DNA from: Pyrrhoderma lamaoense | Lineage: Eukaryota > Basidiomycota > Agaricomycetes > Hymenochaetales > Hymenochaetaceae | Assembly (NCBI GenBank): GCA_002794735.1 | Contig: NBAZ01000017.1 | Span: forward strand, 248,001 to 312,000 | Length of the DNA stretch: 64,000 nt | Direction of reading: 5' to 3' | Shown: piece after piece, positions 1-12,419 of the stretch | Position numbering within the stretch: the first letter of the stretch is position 1 | Layout: each line of letters begins with the position of its first letter | Made by a program: the position numbers and the translations under genes | Notes under the pieces: model-generated | Told to the model about the DNA's origin: nothing | The model's input: the letters and a program-made list of their open reading frames with translations, nothing else | Databases searched by the model: none

Positions 1-763
1 TACTTAGTTTCGTACTGTATCTGTTAGCAGCTTCTGTAATTACAATTATATGATTATAATCTTCCCTCAGACTACTCAAAATGCGCAACACTGTTTAAAT
101 TCGCCTTTCTTTGGGGAGAAAGGGACGGGTCTAATACGAAGAAAATTATATACCGAGAACTACACAGTGCTGTATAGATGTGATCTTATAAGTATACATA
201 AAGTGCACATACATAATATTATTAGTGATTTTTGAGACGCGAATACAAAATTATTGAAAATATGCGCATGCGACATGCATATATTGATTATCAACCGTAA
301 CTTTTGGCTTTAGTTGGGAATTGATGTCAACATTGCCCTAATAAGTAGGTAGTTTGCTCGCAATCGTTGCAATTCTATCTTCACGCCCCCTTCCATCTGC
401 GAGCACGAGGGCACACGTACAGAATTTGGAAACGATCCAAACGACTAGCACCCAGGGCTACAATAACCTGACGCGTCAAAAATACTACAGACCAGTACTA
501 TCTCGTGCTCTCGATCAATACATGAACTTTGTAGCTTCATACATGCTCTAGAAGAATAAAAATTCGGAATATACAGAGAGAAGCAAAGTAGATTAAAACT
601 CCTTAAAGACGGCATCTAGAGTCGTCTAAATTGAACCCAAAAACGAAGGCAACCTAAATCCGAATCAAAAAGTTCTTAATTTGCTGCATCCCTGAAATTT
701 GAAGCACCTCAAACCACAAAAGTCAAGCAAAGAAGAAGAGAACACGAAGAAAGAGAAAGGAAT
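1..763. other. Intergenic, no gene recognised
   Basis: AT-rich DNA upstream of the pICln gene. The open frames here are short, have no recognisable motif and no convincing splice partners. The last part must contain the pICln promoter and 5' leader, but I see no clear core element. Confidence 0.5.
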
Positions 764-2017
764 ATGCCTCTCCTAACTGTCCTAGATACTCCACCTACCT
801 TCGTCACCGAAGCCGAGTACGCAGCGCTCTCGAGTTCGACGCCCTCCTCCTTTGCAGAGATACCGACCGTAGCGAGGTATGTTGAGGATGGAATACGTGT
901 CGTGTTTGAGCCAGTTTCTTCTGTTTCCAAGTTTTGTAACTCGGCGCTAGGACCGGAGCTACAGGAGAAGCTGAAAAATGGTACAGGGACGTGGAATTTG
1001 TTGGTGCTTGAGAGGTGAGCTTTCACGTATATAACTCTCTGAATTCTTCTTTGGCTATCAATATCGCTCGTTTTTCAACTCTCTGTCATTCCATCTGTTT
1101 CTTTCTCTTTACCGAACCGTTGCTTCCACTTCCACTTCTAACTTCTTCTCTGGAATTTTCGTTTCCTCATCACTCTTACTCTCACAGATACTGACATGTC
1201 AATCTCATCATTCCCTCTCTTCTCCTCGTAGTGAACTCACTTTCTTCTCACCTGATTCATCTGTCAATGGAACAGGACCGTCGGCGTCTTCCACTACATC
1301 GACAACAGCATCTGGTATAGGCTTTTCAGTTCCTTACCCACGAATTACACTACACGCAATCTCGCGCTCTTCAGAATCTAGTGCATTTGGGCCGTGTGTA
1401 TATTGTCAGTTGGATGCGTCTTCGCCGCCCTCATCGGATGCAGAGGCAGAAGCTGGAGCAATAGGAGGAGCGGAGGTGGGATTAGGAACAGTGATTGAGG
1501 TAGGGGCTACAAACGGAATTAGAGGAGAGGATGACGAGGATGATGATGAGGAGGAGGAGGAAGAAGGAGAGGAAGAAGATGAAGAAGAATTGGTGGAGTT
1601 GAGGATCATACCGAAAGATTCTAGCACTCGTGAGTGTCTCCTTTTCTCTTTGTATCCCATGTATTCATACATATTCATACTAAACTCGACATGCTAACAC
1701 GCACGTCTGCCATAATAGTTGACCAAATATTCGAAGCGCTTTCTCAGTGCGCCTCTTTACACCCTGATCCGTCCTCTCCCTCGTCCGAAGCGAACGGGTT
1801 TGACATCGACTTGGAAGGTATGAGCATGGGTATGACGGGAATGGGGATGGGAATGATGGGCGATGACGATATCGATGACCTTGACGATGCGTACGTCGAT
1901 GCCGACGTTGAGGCGGTACAGGAGATTGTCAATACAGAAGGAGTTGAGAATGAGGACGGAGAAGTTGGGAAGGTGCTTAGTGATTATGTGAATGACTCGA
2001 GGTATAAACCATATTGA
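764..2017 (+). CDS. pICln (methylosome subunit / chloride conductance regulator ICln)
   Basis: Three exons (764-1014, 1232-1629, 1719-2017) join in frame to a protein of 315 residues. Both introns are GT-AG, and the second carries a CTAAC branch-like site just before its acceptor. The N-terminal half follows the PH-like ICln/Voldacs domain: a strand with WNLLVLES across the first splice, then ELTFFSP, then PYPRITLHAISR, then CVYCQLD, and ELRIIPKDSSTLDQIFEALS near the end of the domain. The domain is followed by very acidic Asp/Glu runs and a Met/Gly-rich stretch. Acidic tails are normal for this family. pICln is a cytosolic chaperone that holds Sm proteins for PRMT5 methylation and snRNP assembly; the chloride channel role is historical. 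The acidic insert of about 30 residues before the IIPKD motif is longer than I expect. No frame break was seen. Confidence 0.88.
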
Positions 2018-2705
2018 TATGGTGTTCTTTATTGTGATATGTGATGTTGTACGTCTATAGTGCTTTTGAAAATGATGCTTAATCATGTTAATGATACTCG
2101 TATGCTTATGATTGTGATGTTATATTAGCAACGAGCGGTTACCACTTTCTGAGTAAGGTCGTAAAGTCAAAGCTTATCAGATACAAAGCACGTACTACCT
2201 ACCTAAATCGAGTTGGTAACTCTATAAGAAATATACTATCGTATTTTCGATACTTTAAATCATATTTTGATTATATGCGTCATTACAAAGTTGTGGTCAA
2301 GATATATAACTAAAGAATCCATGAACACACTGAATACAACACAATTACAATATCATCATTCCGTTACTTATTATGATATGGTGTGTTTATCTAGTATGAT
2401 TAGTTGATTATTTACGTGTAGCAGCTGAAGACGTTATTCGGAATTGAGGAGAGCAAGAAATTGTCGTTGCATCTGTTCATTATCATTAATTGAATGTACA
2501 GTTCAGACAAGCACACTACGTGTAAGTTGTCGTATAATTATCTAAGTATATGTCCTGACACATAAGTTACCCTTTGAAAAACTGCTGTTTGACACAAGGT
2601 TTCAGAGACTAATGATACGATAGTTCTTATGGGTATATGAGGGTATATGAATTACGCCCACACCCATCTTAACTGTCCACGACACCCACGGACAAATCCC
2701 CTGAT
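2018..2705. other. Intergenic, convergent spacer
   Basis: Spacer between the 3' end of pICln and the 3' end of the first DUF6593 gene. It is AT-rich and presumably holds both polyadenylation regions. I see no further gene. Confidence 0.5.
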
Positions 2706-3545
2706 TTACACCTTAGTCTCTGCCTTCACACATATGTCAATATATAAGAAGCACTTACTCTCTTCTTCCCTGTGTAATTTCTCGAAGATAACGAAAGTTA
2801 CTATCAATTATATGAGTGAATTGGACACAAAAACGTGGAATAAACGAGTCTCACCAACTATATGATCCAATATATCTTTCCAGTCACTAATAAGTTCAAG
2901 AGATCCGCTTCTCTTATCGAGCAGATAATGGGGACGATGATATACAGCAATTTCCTTGTCTAGTTCATCGCAATATAACTGAAGAATGTATGAGAGTTCT
3001 ATACACTTTTAATCAAATAAGTTATTGAAATACCTTCATATATTTTGTTCTTGGCTTCCATGTATATGTTTTCCCGTTGTTTGCGACAAAGTCCTATCAC
3101 TGAGTATCGCTAAGCACGGGGACGAGGGCAAAATTCGTTCTTTACGTACAAGAACTCACTACCAGTAAATAATGTAGGTATATTATGCCTAGGTAGGAAC
3201 TTCTTCAGGATACAAAATCCGGAGATGATGATCCAGAAGCAAGTCCTCCATGAAGTCTAACTTCACCACTTGAGTAGAACTTCCTGTTCAAACATGAATA
3301 AGCCACTACCAAGTTGGTAAACATTATAACCTAGACTCATACCTTTTCCACTCCGCAAGTAGCATTGAGTCATTAGAACTTGGAATCCATTTCGAGATTT
3401 TGGTCAATCGAGTGGTATGTATCCCTGATGTATCCGTAGATACTTGATAGTAAAGACCTAAAGAATCACATTCAAGAGTATTGTTTCGAAGACTATTGGT
3501 CTTTAGGTGTAGGTGCACGTTATCGTCTTTACTACTATCAGCCAT
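2706..3545 (-). pseudogene. DUF6593 family copy A, two 1-nt frame breaks
   Basis: First of four tandem minus-strand paralogues. Five exons are recognisable by comparison with copies B and C. Exon 1 starts with MADSSKDDNVHLHLK and contains LRNNTLECDSLG and the STDTSG...ISKWIP motif. Exon 3 should encode FVANNGK..YTWK. Exon 4 reads LYCDE.DKEIA..., and exon 5 gives TFVIFEKL. These are the hallmarks of DUF6593, a family of small, probably intracellular basidiomycete proteins of unknown function. Compared with copy B, one base is missing in exon 2 near 3206-3212 and one in exon 3 near 3083-3090; each throws the frame into a stop. All other exons and splice sites look functional, so this is either a young pseudogene or an assembly error. 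The start ATG is at 3545. Confidence 0.65.
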
Positions 3546-3587
3546 AGGAAAGGACATACAAACTATAATTATAATTTTCTGGGAAGG

Positions 3588-3595
3588 TATATATA
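3588..3595 (-). promoter_or_regulatory. TATA box of DUF6593 copy A
   Basis: TATATATA on the minus strand, 43 nt upstream of the copy A start codon. The same element sits 41 nt upstream in copies B and C, which implies a very short 5' leader. Confidence 0.5.
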
Positions 3596-4452
3596 CAGTT
3601 GAAATCGGGTGGACGACAGCCATATGGCGCTCAAAGTCACCCCTAAACTTAATGCATGTCGCAACCACTCTCCCACCGATGCGTAATATAAAAAAGAGCC
3701 TGAAACATCTCACGATGACGGTGCACAGCAAGCACCGCTTGAGTACATCAAACATAGATACAATGTTCATAGTGATGTATCTTGAACTTGCTTTTGAACC
3801 TCCGTGAACAAGATGCTTCACAAGGAGACAAGATGAATATTTAAATAGATATCCAAGTTCTGTCTCGGTACATGCATTTAAAAAGTTTTTTTTTTCAATC
3901 TGAGAATGGAAAGATAGTGGGTAAAGGACATAGGCAACTCCACTTAGTTAAAATACAAAACGTGTTACGTAAGGACGATACGTTATGTTGTAGTGATTAA
4001 TTACCTGATGGATAGTTTCCTATAATTAGTAATATACTCTTAAGAGTAAGATATGGCGAATTGTTGTTTTCTCATGCACTCTTAGCGGTAATCGAATTGA
4101 CAATTGTCGCGTAATGATTAAAATTCAGCAAAAAAGCAATATGCCATATTGTCTTACTGTGACTGCTGTGCTACTAATAGCGGTTTCTTTGGAGATCCTT
4201 TGCAAATAAGATATAAAACGCCACAGTCCGATATTTATCAGCGGAGTCAGTAATCAAAAAGTTGCCTCAAGATACCAGCTATTGAAACTCTCTTTCTTCA
4301 AATAAATAAATAAATTACAAACGTGCATATATGGGATACAAAAGCTATTGCATAAAAATATGGTTCATGGTTTACCAGCTCGGATATCATAATTCTCATC
4401 AACACACGCATCTTAAGTACTTGTGGATTCATTTCCTGTATTATTCTTTAGC
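3596..4452. other. Intergenic spacer of the DUF6593 array
   Basis: Spacer between copies A and B. It is AT-rich with short A/T runs, and no gene is recognised. Confidence 0.45.
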
Positions 4453-5282
4453 TTATCTTTCATATAAATGCATGCATGAAAAACACATACTCTCCTCCTC
4501 CCTTCGTAATTTTTCAACAATTACAAAAGTTACTATTCATCATGTGAGTCAGATAAAAGCTCATAAAATAAAAGATACTTACCAACGATATAATCCAAGA
4601 TATCTTTCCAGTCATCGATAAGCTCAAGTGATCCGTTTCTCTTATTAAACAGAGTTTGATAGTGATAGTAAGAGGCAATTTCCTTGTCTGTTTCGTTGCA
4701 ATACAACTAGATAAATATGAGACTCCTAGAGATTCCTATTAAAGTGAGATATAATGATACCTTCATATACTTTGACCTGGACTTCCATGTATAAGTTTTC
4801 CCATTGTTAGCAACGAATGACCTATCACTAGTTATAGGTATTCAGCAATAGAACGGGTGGCAAATTCCTTTTTACACACAAGATATTGCTGCCAGCAAGG
4901 AAAGTGGATAAATGTTGTCTATATATGAACTCCTTTAGAGGAATAAAGTCCGGGGAAGACGACGGGGGTGCAAGCCCGTAAAGTTTGACTTCACCATGGT
5001 TATAATTTTTTCTTGTTCCGGCATTCATCAGCCATTACGGATTCAAAGAAATTACAAGCGTTCGTACCTTTTCCACTCGGCGAGTAGCAAATCTTCCTCT
5101 GCCTTGTCATCGGTACTTGGGATCCATTTCGAGATATTAGTCGATCTAGTGGCGTGTATTCCTGATGTATCCGTAGAAATTTGATAGTAAATACCTAACG
5201 AGTCGCATTCGAGAGAATTGTTTCGAATGCTGGTGGTCTTTAATTGTAAGTGCACGTTATCGCTCTTCATTTCATCGACCAT
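4453..5282 (-). CDS. DUF6593 family protein, copy B
   Basis: Second paralogue, apparently intact. The exons run from the ATG at 5282 (MVDEMKSDNVHLQLK...) to the stop at 4453. Exon 1 ends in LLLAEWKR. Exon 2 carries NHGEVKLYG and PDFIPLKEF. Exon 3 carries DRSFVANNGKTYTWK. Exon 4 begins LYCNETDKEIA and holds a DWKDILDYIV segment. Exon 5 gives VTFVIVEKLRREEE. The order of a beta-rich N-terminal part, the YTW motif and the terminal VTFVIVEK strand matches DUF6593. The donor of intron 2 (GTGTGT) is weak, so the exon 2/3 junction is the least certain. There is no signal peptide or membrane helix. The function is unknown; tandem expansion suggests an accessory, fast-evolving role. Confidence 0.68.
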
Positions 5283-5322
5283 AGGGAAAGATACAATAAC
5301 TCTATGGTTAGGTTATAAGGGG

Positions 5323-5330
5323 TATTTATA
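5323..5330 (-). promoter_or_regulatory. TATA box of DUF6593 copy B
   Basis: TATAAATA on the minus strand, 41 nt upstream of the copy B ATG, matching spacing and sequence in copy C. Confidence 0.6.
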
Positions 5331-6715
5331 CCGTTGAAAATCATGTACGTGTACAGCCTCATATAGCGCTCAAATCAACCCTAAACTTAGTGTATGTCCC
5401 ACTCCTATAGACGCGTAACAAAAAGAGCGCAAAATAGTATACCGTGATGCTCATAGCACACAGCAAGTAACACTGCTTCGCACACGTGACACAAGATACG
5501 AAAAATGAGATATTGAACTTTGACTTGATTCCTTGATTGAAGCACTTCATCATGAAGTAACATGACTTCAACATCTCTGTATCAGATACTCATACCTCAA
5601 GCCTTCTCAGTCTGTGTATAAGAAATATCAAGTAAAGGATGAGGGAAGCAACACTGAGATGAGAACAAGACACGTAGTAATGTCATCAAAGCTGATCACA
5701 GTGCGTAGTTGCGTGACATACGGCACCCCCAACACGTAGATGTGATTCCAGTTTAAACAATACATGATGCCAAGTATTAAAAATATCCATTTTCTCTCGC
5801 GCTCCTAGCAATGTACAAGGTAAGCAAAGATTCTGATCCGAGGAAACTGTCTTAGGGAAATCAAACCCAGTATTTTAGTGTTACTGTCTATTAGTGCTAT
5901 TCTATAGGAGAAAATCTATATTCTACTTATTAAGGAGCTGCAGATACATGAGTACGACCATAGGAGTGTGCGTTGTATTTTGGGTTGCTCTCATCTTATT
6001 TACCTCTCTTTTCTGAACGTCACCTCAATCTTATAATGTACTTAGCTAGCCTGTGTATATTGACAGGCAACATCTTTCAGCTTTTAAAACTTCGTCGAGT
6101 CTTGTCGTATCCACTGTTGAAGACTGAAGCATTATAATGTAGATTTCGGTGCATACGATCTTATTTCGAAAGAATTTCCTGGTCATCAGCATCGTACCGT
6201 CTCACCTTTAGATCCCAATCATTACTAATGTCGCTGAGCTGTAATCACAGTGAAGATTTAAACTGTCAGGGTATCATATAAATAAAACCTCTAAGTCAAA
6301 ACTCAAGGTTGAAGTGAGTGGTGCAAGTTAAAAACGATATCGCCTATCAGGTCCAAGAGCATCTTTCTTCGGGTAATATATTACCAGAAACACAATCACA
6401 TTGTATTGATAAATATCGTAAAATAATACTAATACTTCAGGGAGAACGACTACTTGTTGTAGGAATTGTACTAAAACATAGCCACTTACGTAATCTAGAT
6501 TTGCTTTTCTACTGAAGAATCCCTTTGACTTATTAACAAACATGCATATATTATATATAAGAAGTAAAATTAGACAATATCGATATGTTCCATAATATAA
6601 CGATACCATAATCCTCATAGTCATGTGAGACACACATCTTAAGTAACAGCAGCGGCAATCGCGGCCGAGTTGACTGCAATACGCGTTAGCCTCTACTTCG
6701 TTTCAGTTATAATCT
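5331..6715. other. Intergenic spacer of the DUF6593 array
   Basis: About 1.4 kb between copies B and C. Only short open frames without motifs were seen. No repeat element is recognised. Confidence 0.45.
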
Positions 6716-7534
6716 TCAAATACACTTACACTCTTCCTCCTTACGTAGTTTCTCGACAATCACAAAGCTCACTGACAGCTTCGTTAGTAACTTGAGTGCG
6801 ACCACGTTTAATAAACATGAAAAACGCTCACCAACAACATGATCCAAGATATCTTCCCAGTCACTAATCAGCTCAAGATATCCATTTCTCTTGTTGATCA
6901 GTAAATGAGGACGATGAGCAACGGCGATTTCTTTGTTCGATTCATCGCAGTATAACTAGAAACTTTATTAGAGTCCATTAGTAACCACAGGTAGAATAGC
7001 AGTATACCTTTAAGGAGTTTATTCTTGATTTCCATGTATAACTTTTCCCGTTGTTAGCAACGAAGGTCCTGTTACTAAATATAGACGTTTAGTACATGAA
7101 AGGAAGAAAAATATGTTTCTTACCATATTATTTCGCTACCAGCAGTTAAAACGGATACTTTATGTCTATGCAGGAACTCTTTCAAAGGCATAAAATCTGA
7201 GGATGTTGATCTACAGGTGAGTTCCCCATGAAGCTTGATATCACCATTCAAGTAAAGTGACCTGTTCACGCATCCATCAGATATCATATATAAAAGAAAA
7301 TGACTTGAGTCCGTACCTTTTCCACTCTACAAGTAACAGTTCTTCATCATCAGATTTCTCATCAAGCTTCGGGATCCATTTCGAAATACTAGTCACTCGA
7401 GTGGTCTGTACTCCTGATGTATCCGTAGAGATTCGATAGTAAGTACCTAGCGGGCCGCATTCGAGAGTATTGTTTCGAAGACTGTTGGTCTTCATGTATA
7501 AGCGCATGTTACCGTTGTTACTGTTAGCTGCCAT
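6716..7534 (-). CDS. DUF6593 family protein, copy C
   Basis: Third paralogue, the best preserved. The ATG at 7534 opens MAANSNNGNMRLYMK; exon 1 continues through LRNNTLECGPLG and ends LLLVEWKR. Exon 2 has NGDIKLHG and PLKEFLHR. Exon 3 has RTFVANNGKSYTWKS. Exon 4 reads LYCDESNKEIAVAHR and ends DWEDILDHVV. Exon 5 adds SFVIVEKLRKEEECKCI and a stop. All five exons join in frame with GT-AG introns; the intron between exons 4 and 5 has a TACTAAC branch site. The DUF6593 assignment rests on the conserved N-terminal pattern, the YTW motif and the C-terminal hydrophobic strand. The biochemical role is unknown. TATAAATA lies 41 nt upstream. Confidence 0.72.
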
Positions 7535-7574
7535 GGGTGTAATAACTGTTATTGAATTGATTGAATTATGGGAG

Positions 7575-7582
7575 TATTTATA
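7575..7582 (-). promoter_or_regulatory. TATA box of DUF6593 copy C
   Basis: TATAAATA on the minus strand, 41 nt upstream of the copy C ATG. Confidence 0.6.
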
Positions 7583-9669
7583 CTTTTGGAGGTATGCGTA
7601 CACATAATCTTAAATAGCTCACAGTGTCATATTTTAATTCGATTTACGGTGCTTAGAACAAACCGCGTTCCTATTCACTCTAATGAAGTGATAAAAATAG
7701 TGCCTGAAACATCGCACAACATATTTTACGCCGTTACGGGTACACAGCAATCACCGCTCACATGATGTTTTAGGACATAATACGGAAAATAAGATAACCG
7801 CAACCCTTGTCTGCGTGAACTATAGTACGATAGTTAGTTGTCTTCTCTTTAGGGATGTTATACGTGTAGTGCTAAGGTACTAATTTCGCACAGCTCAAAC
7901 TCATCAATCATCCCCCCCCCCCTCTCTATATTTAAATTTTCTTGAAATAAGGCAATTCCCTGAAAGAATAGTGAATAACCAAACTCAACCTCGCTTTACG
8001 CAATTCTCAAGTCTGTTCATCTTGAGGATAGAAAGAAAGCAAGTAAAGGTCGAAAAAGGATCTATCTTGATTAAAAAATGAATATTGCACGTACTAAAAC
8101 ATTGGCTAGCTGCTCAACCGACATCCCATCGAGTGATTCTTACAAATCGAAAAATTCTGAAAATGCCATCTGGAACTGTGCATTTCTAAGCAATTATCTA
8201 TTACTTAACCTCTAAAGAACAGCGGATAAAACTGCACAAACATAAGATATAAGTAGTACTTTAATTTGATCTCATATCAGATATATCTCTTTCCCGAGCA
8301 TTACTTCCACCTTAATTTCCGCCAGGACTTCCATTTCTTAGGTACTTTAACACTCTAACATCGATACAAACATTACAATCTTGCTCTCTCCTCAGCTGAT
8401 CCAAACTCCCCTGTCCCAGCCTGTGAGCCTGACTGAAATGACTATTTGTTTTTGGCCGACATTCCAAAAAGGTTCCTTGTTTCAATTATTTGGGGACTTA
8501 GGTTCATTTTTTAATTTCCAAAACTCGCCGTCTATAGCAGTGCTTCGTCTAAGGCTAGTCCGGCGTCGAGAAAGGAAGGGAAAAGCTATTACAAGTAGTG
8601 TGTCCCTCTGGGGATAAAATACAATAGGAGGCGGAAGAGGCTAATGGCATGCAGATGACTCCTTGGTAGTTCTGAGTAAATATAGGTGCGACAACTGCGC
8701 TTTTGGGGTAGCCACATACTGAATACTTCTTCTAACAAGACTAACGGTATCAGTCAACCGCCCATACATTGCAGCATACTACATCTTTATCAGTACTGAG
8801 ACAGCATTGATATGATTTGTACGTTCTCATAAGGCAGCGGTGCTAATGAGACAGTATGATGTCAATGTTTGTGTAATTGTTTCATAAAGGAACCTTTGCA
8901 AATGGCGGAGGGGTAAGGTTCATTGTGTATTCAGAGCCGGAAAGATAGGGGCTTACCTTGATAGAGTAAATGTATATATTCTCTAATAATAAGCACGTTG
9001 ATGAAACCGTCGCGAGAGCAAAGAGAAAACATGGTATTATCGAACAAAAGTTTAAGAAAAATTAGGTTCAATAAGAAGAATCCCGGATACTGGCATTTAA
9101 CACTAACCACGGGTTTTTCTAAACGCGGTCCCGCGTACTTCGGATTCTAGTACATTCATATCATGTGTGTGTTACCCGCTGGAGACTCCTTCGTCAGCCC
9201 GCATCCGAAGCATAAGTAGATACGGAGACAACAGTAGAAGCGAGGAAGGAGCTGGGACTGGAGTGGATGGTCATATATTAAGGGATGAAACACAAATAAC
9301 GTTAAAGGTGATAACGAGTACAATGATGAAATCAGGGGAGAGTTGATGTATTGGTGAAGCTGATGATCATATCAACGTATTTGAGTACTCATGCGTCCGT
9401 TCACACCAATAACAGTACGTTGATATAATGACCGTTACGGTTGTCCAAATATTCAAGGCACTCAGTTGGGCTCATTACTCCCTAAATCACCTTCTACCAT
9501 TTCCGCTGCGAATAAATTCACTTCGACTCAGATGGTATAAGTATGGTTGTTGATGTTGGTATGGTTGTGGTTGTGATATGATAATTCTCATCAATATATG
9601 ACACTTACGCTTCTTAATTATTAGCGGCCACCACCAATCCCTGATTCATGCCCTAATATTTGCTTTGTT
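7583..9669. other. Intergenic, no gene recognised
   Basis: About 2.1 kb between copies C and D. It holds an 11-base C run at 7912-7922. The open frame near 8381-8617 has no recognisable motif or splice context. No transposon signature was found. Confidence 0.45.
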
Positions 9670-10431
9670 TTGTATGTATAGTTGAAAAGTACTCATCCCT
9701 TCCCTTTTACGTCAAAGTTCCATACAATCACACGAAATAAGTAATGCTCACCAACAATATAATCCAAGATATCTTCCCGGTCGTAAATAGGCTCGAGCGA
9801 TCCGTGTCCTTTATTAAGCAACAAATGAGGATAATGATAAGTGGCAGTTTTTTTGTCTGATTCATCGCAGTCCAACTAGAGAAAAGGATACATGAGATCC
9901 TTTCACTTTCCGATTAAGATAGTATGATACCTTCAAAGATATCATTCAAAACTTCCACGTATAGCTTTTTCCATTGTTGGCAACAAAGGACCTACCACTT
10001 TAATATATTGTTAAGATCATAACAGAATCTAGTTTTCACATATGGAGCGGAGCTACTAGTAATAAAATCGAATAACTTGTGCAGAATAGTCTGTGTATAT
10101 GCAGAAACTCCTTCGAAGGTGCAAGACCTGATGATGGCGATGAAAAAGAATAAGTAGATTCTCCATGAAACTCTACACCACTAGGTCAATTGCAATATTC
10201 TATGTAAGCATTAACTAAACAATACGTATTTCAAAAAACTAGGGAGCGTACTTTTTCTACTTTAACGTATCAGTAATTCATCAGAACCTAGAGTCTATTT
10301 CGAGATATATGTCAATCGGGTGACATAGTATATCTGTAAAAACTCCTAACGAATCGTGCTCGAGTATTGTATTGAAGACTGTCGGACTTTAAATGTAGGT
10401 GCACTCTATCGTTATTACTACTAGTAGCCAT
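9670..10431 (-). pseudogene. DUF6593 family copy D, degenerate
   Basis: Fourth paralogue. The start MATSSNNDRVHLHLK is clear at 10431, but the frame breaks soon after, where the conserved LECDSLG/STDTSG block is partly deleted. Pieces of exon 2 (around 10080-10170) and exon 3 (around 9930-10000) are recognisable at DNA level. The exon 4 equivalent still reads LDCDESDKKTATYH and DREDILDYIVG. The last intron and the terminal VTFVIVEK strand are not intact. Several independent lesions make this a pseudogene. The TATA position at 10471-10478 has drifted to TATGTATA. Confidence 0.7.
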
Positions 10432-10478
10432 AGGGAAAGGTCCAACTGTGAATAATTGAATTTCAAGACGTATACATA

Positions 10479-11382
10479 TCGATGAAATCAAGTCATAGGG
10501 ACTAGGGAGGTTCATAAAGAAAGAGAATTCAGTTCCTGCTTATGAGGTGCATTTTGTGACTTTTTTGAATCATGTTTTGTGATGGAAAGGAGTCACTTGA
10601 TCCTGATTCCGTATAGTATATAGTAAACTCATCACTAGTTACCTAGTAAAACTATAGTATATGTTATATGGCCGTTCTGATGATCCGATGATCTGAAGTC
10701 GTTTTCTTCTGGCCCTAGTAAAGAGTTCATCCATTTGCACCTGATAGATCTTGGTCCGTATCGATGAATGTGTAAAAAGTATTTATGATCTATTGCTTCA
10801 CACTATCCCGGAGGGTACCAGTATCTAGCGTTGTATCTGCCATTCCGGACATCGTCCCGGCTTCCTGAAAGCGTTCTTCTGGAGTATATTACTTTCAATA
10901 TTATCGGCTTAATATCCAAGAGGTGACAACCATGTCATATTTTTGTTTCTTATTCTTTCCTCAGCAATTATTTGTGCAAAGTACAGGGGCGAGAAGTCGG
11001 CGACGAGAGGAAGGTAAGATAGAGTAAAATGAGAAGAATTTGGAAGTCAAATTGCGACATCATGATTTGCGCGCATAAGTCCAAAGCGAACGCGCATGAC
11101 TGCATATATATAGACCTTCAGCTGAGGTCATACCCCTCCACCACACTTATACACTCGGCCCTTTTCTCCTTACTCACTCATCACCCACCTGTCGACTTAG
11201 CATCACTAGTGAGCATATGTCTAAACCTAAAAATAAAATAATACCATAAAGTAACTAAGTCTGCCTTGCAATAGCACAGAAAAAGGGAAAAGAACAACGA
11301 GTCCAGGGAGCTAAAGCACTAGGACTCCGAAGTCTCAACCGCCGATAAAATATTCTCTGAAGACCAGAATAACAAGGAAGCA
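10479..11382. other. Intergenic, divergent spacer
   Basis: Region between the DUF6593 array (minus) and the acireductone dioxygenase gene (plus). It must contain the promoter of the latter; an AT-rich TATATATAGACC stretch lies near 11105-11116. No gene is recognised. Confidence 0.45.
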
Positions 11383-12419
11383 ATGCGTGCATACTATTAC
11401 GACTCACTTCCTGGTGACCAACGTCTACTACACGACTCGGGCGAACCTGTCTCGGTAGACCTGCTCAATTCACTCGGGGTCTTATATTGGCATATTCCTA
11501 TCAAGTCTGAGTCTGATGTTGAGAGCAACGGTGAGAACATTGATGAGACTCTGATCGGCTCCTACTAACAATCTTTGCTTATGACCCCTACTCACAATTA
11601 TGCAATCCTTGACCACAATGGATCAATGCCAACTTTTCCCTCGACGTATTAATCAAAACATTTTGAATGAACTCTTCTTCCTATACATTTTGCATCTCTG
11701 GTTATTGTAATCCCTTCCCTACTCCTATCATTTCGCCCTTTCCTCACCGTTTTACGTGGCGATGTCTGCCCTCTGACAATGATCTCCTTTGGAATAGGCG
11801 AGGACGATGAGCGGATAAATGCTATTGCTCGTGAAAGGGGTTATAAGAATCGGGACACGATCCGTGTTACGAAGGAAGGACTTGGAGAGGCGTATGAAGA
11901 GAAGCTGAAAATCTTTTTTACTGAGTTGAGTTTACCATACGATGTTCTCTTTGTCTTTGCAATCAAACTTATTCAGCTTTGCGTTCTTTTATCAATACAT
12001 CAACTCTGTCATACCTAAACGCAGGCATATGCACGAGGACGAGGAGATAAGATACATCAAATCAGGATCTGGCTTTTTCGACGTGCGAGGTAAAATACAT
12101 TTTACCTTTTGCTTAGCTTATTGTATAGTGTTCTCACGACATAAAATTATGTTAAACTTGTTTTCATCACCCATTTACAGAACTTTCGACGGACCGATGG
12201 ATCCGAGTCCACCTTACACAAGGTGACTTACTTGTACTGCCAGCCGGAATCTACCACCGATTTACCCTGGACGAAGGGAATGCCGTTACAGCATTACGAC
12301 TTTTCAAAGAGGAGCCGAAGTGGACACCGTATAATAGAAGCTCCGAGACTGATGAGAATGAGTACAGGAAGTCGTATGTACAGAGCGTCCGGGTGGATAG
12401 CGTTACGGCGAGTGCGTGA
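11383..12419 (+). CDS. ADI1: Acireductone dioxygenase (methionine salvage)
   Basis: Four exons (11383-11530, 11798-11924, 12025-12089, 12181-12419) join in frame to 192 residues, close to the usual 180-200. The start [20 protein letters not shown] is the family's conserved N-terminus. The cupin metal-binding signature is seen as [11 protein letters not shown] across the exon 2/3 junction, giving two His and one Glu, with the second motif His in [13 protein letters not shown]. The C-terminus has [16 protein letters not shown]. The enzyme oxidises the acireductone intermediate of the methionine salvage (MTA) cycle. With Fe bound it gives the keto-acid precursor of methionine and formate; other metals give an off-pathway reaction. 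It acts in the cytosol. No lesion was seen. A decayed copy lies 3 kb downstream. Confidence 0.93.

Noticed and set aside
1406..1678. Poly-Ser minus-strand frame
   Set aside because: Antisense of the acidic Glu/Asp run in pICln; no independent support.
7912..7922. C homopolymer as functional element
   Set aside because: A similar run occurs at 12684-12694 in unrelated context; probably simple sequence.
8381..8617. Possible transposon-derived open frame
   Set aside because: No transposase, reverse transcriptase or terminal repeat could be recognised.
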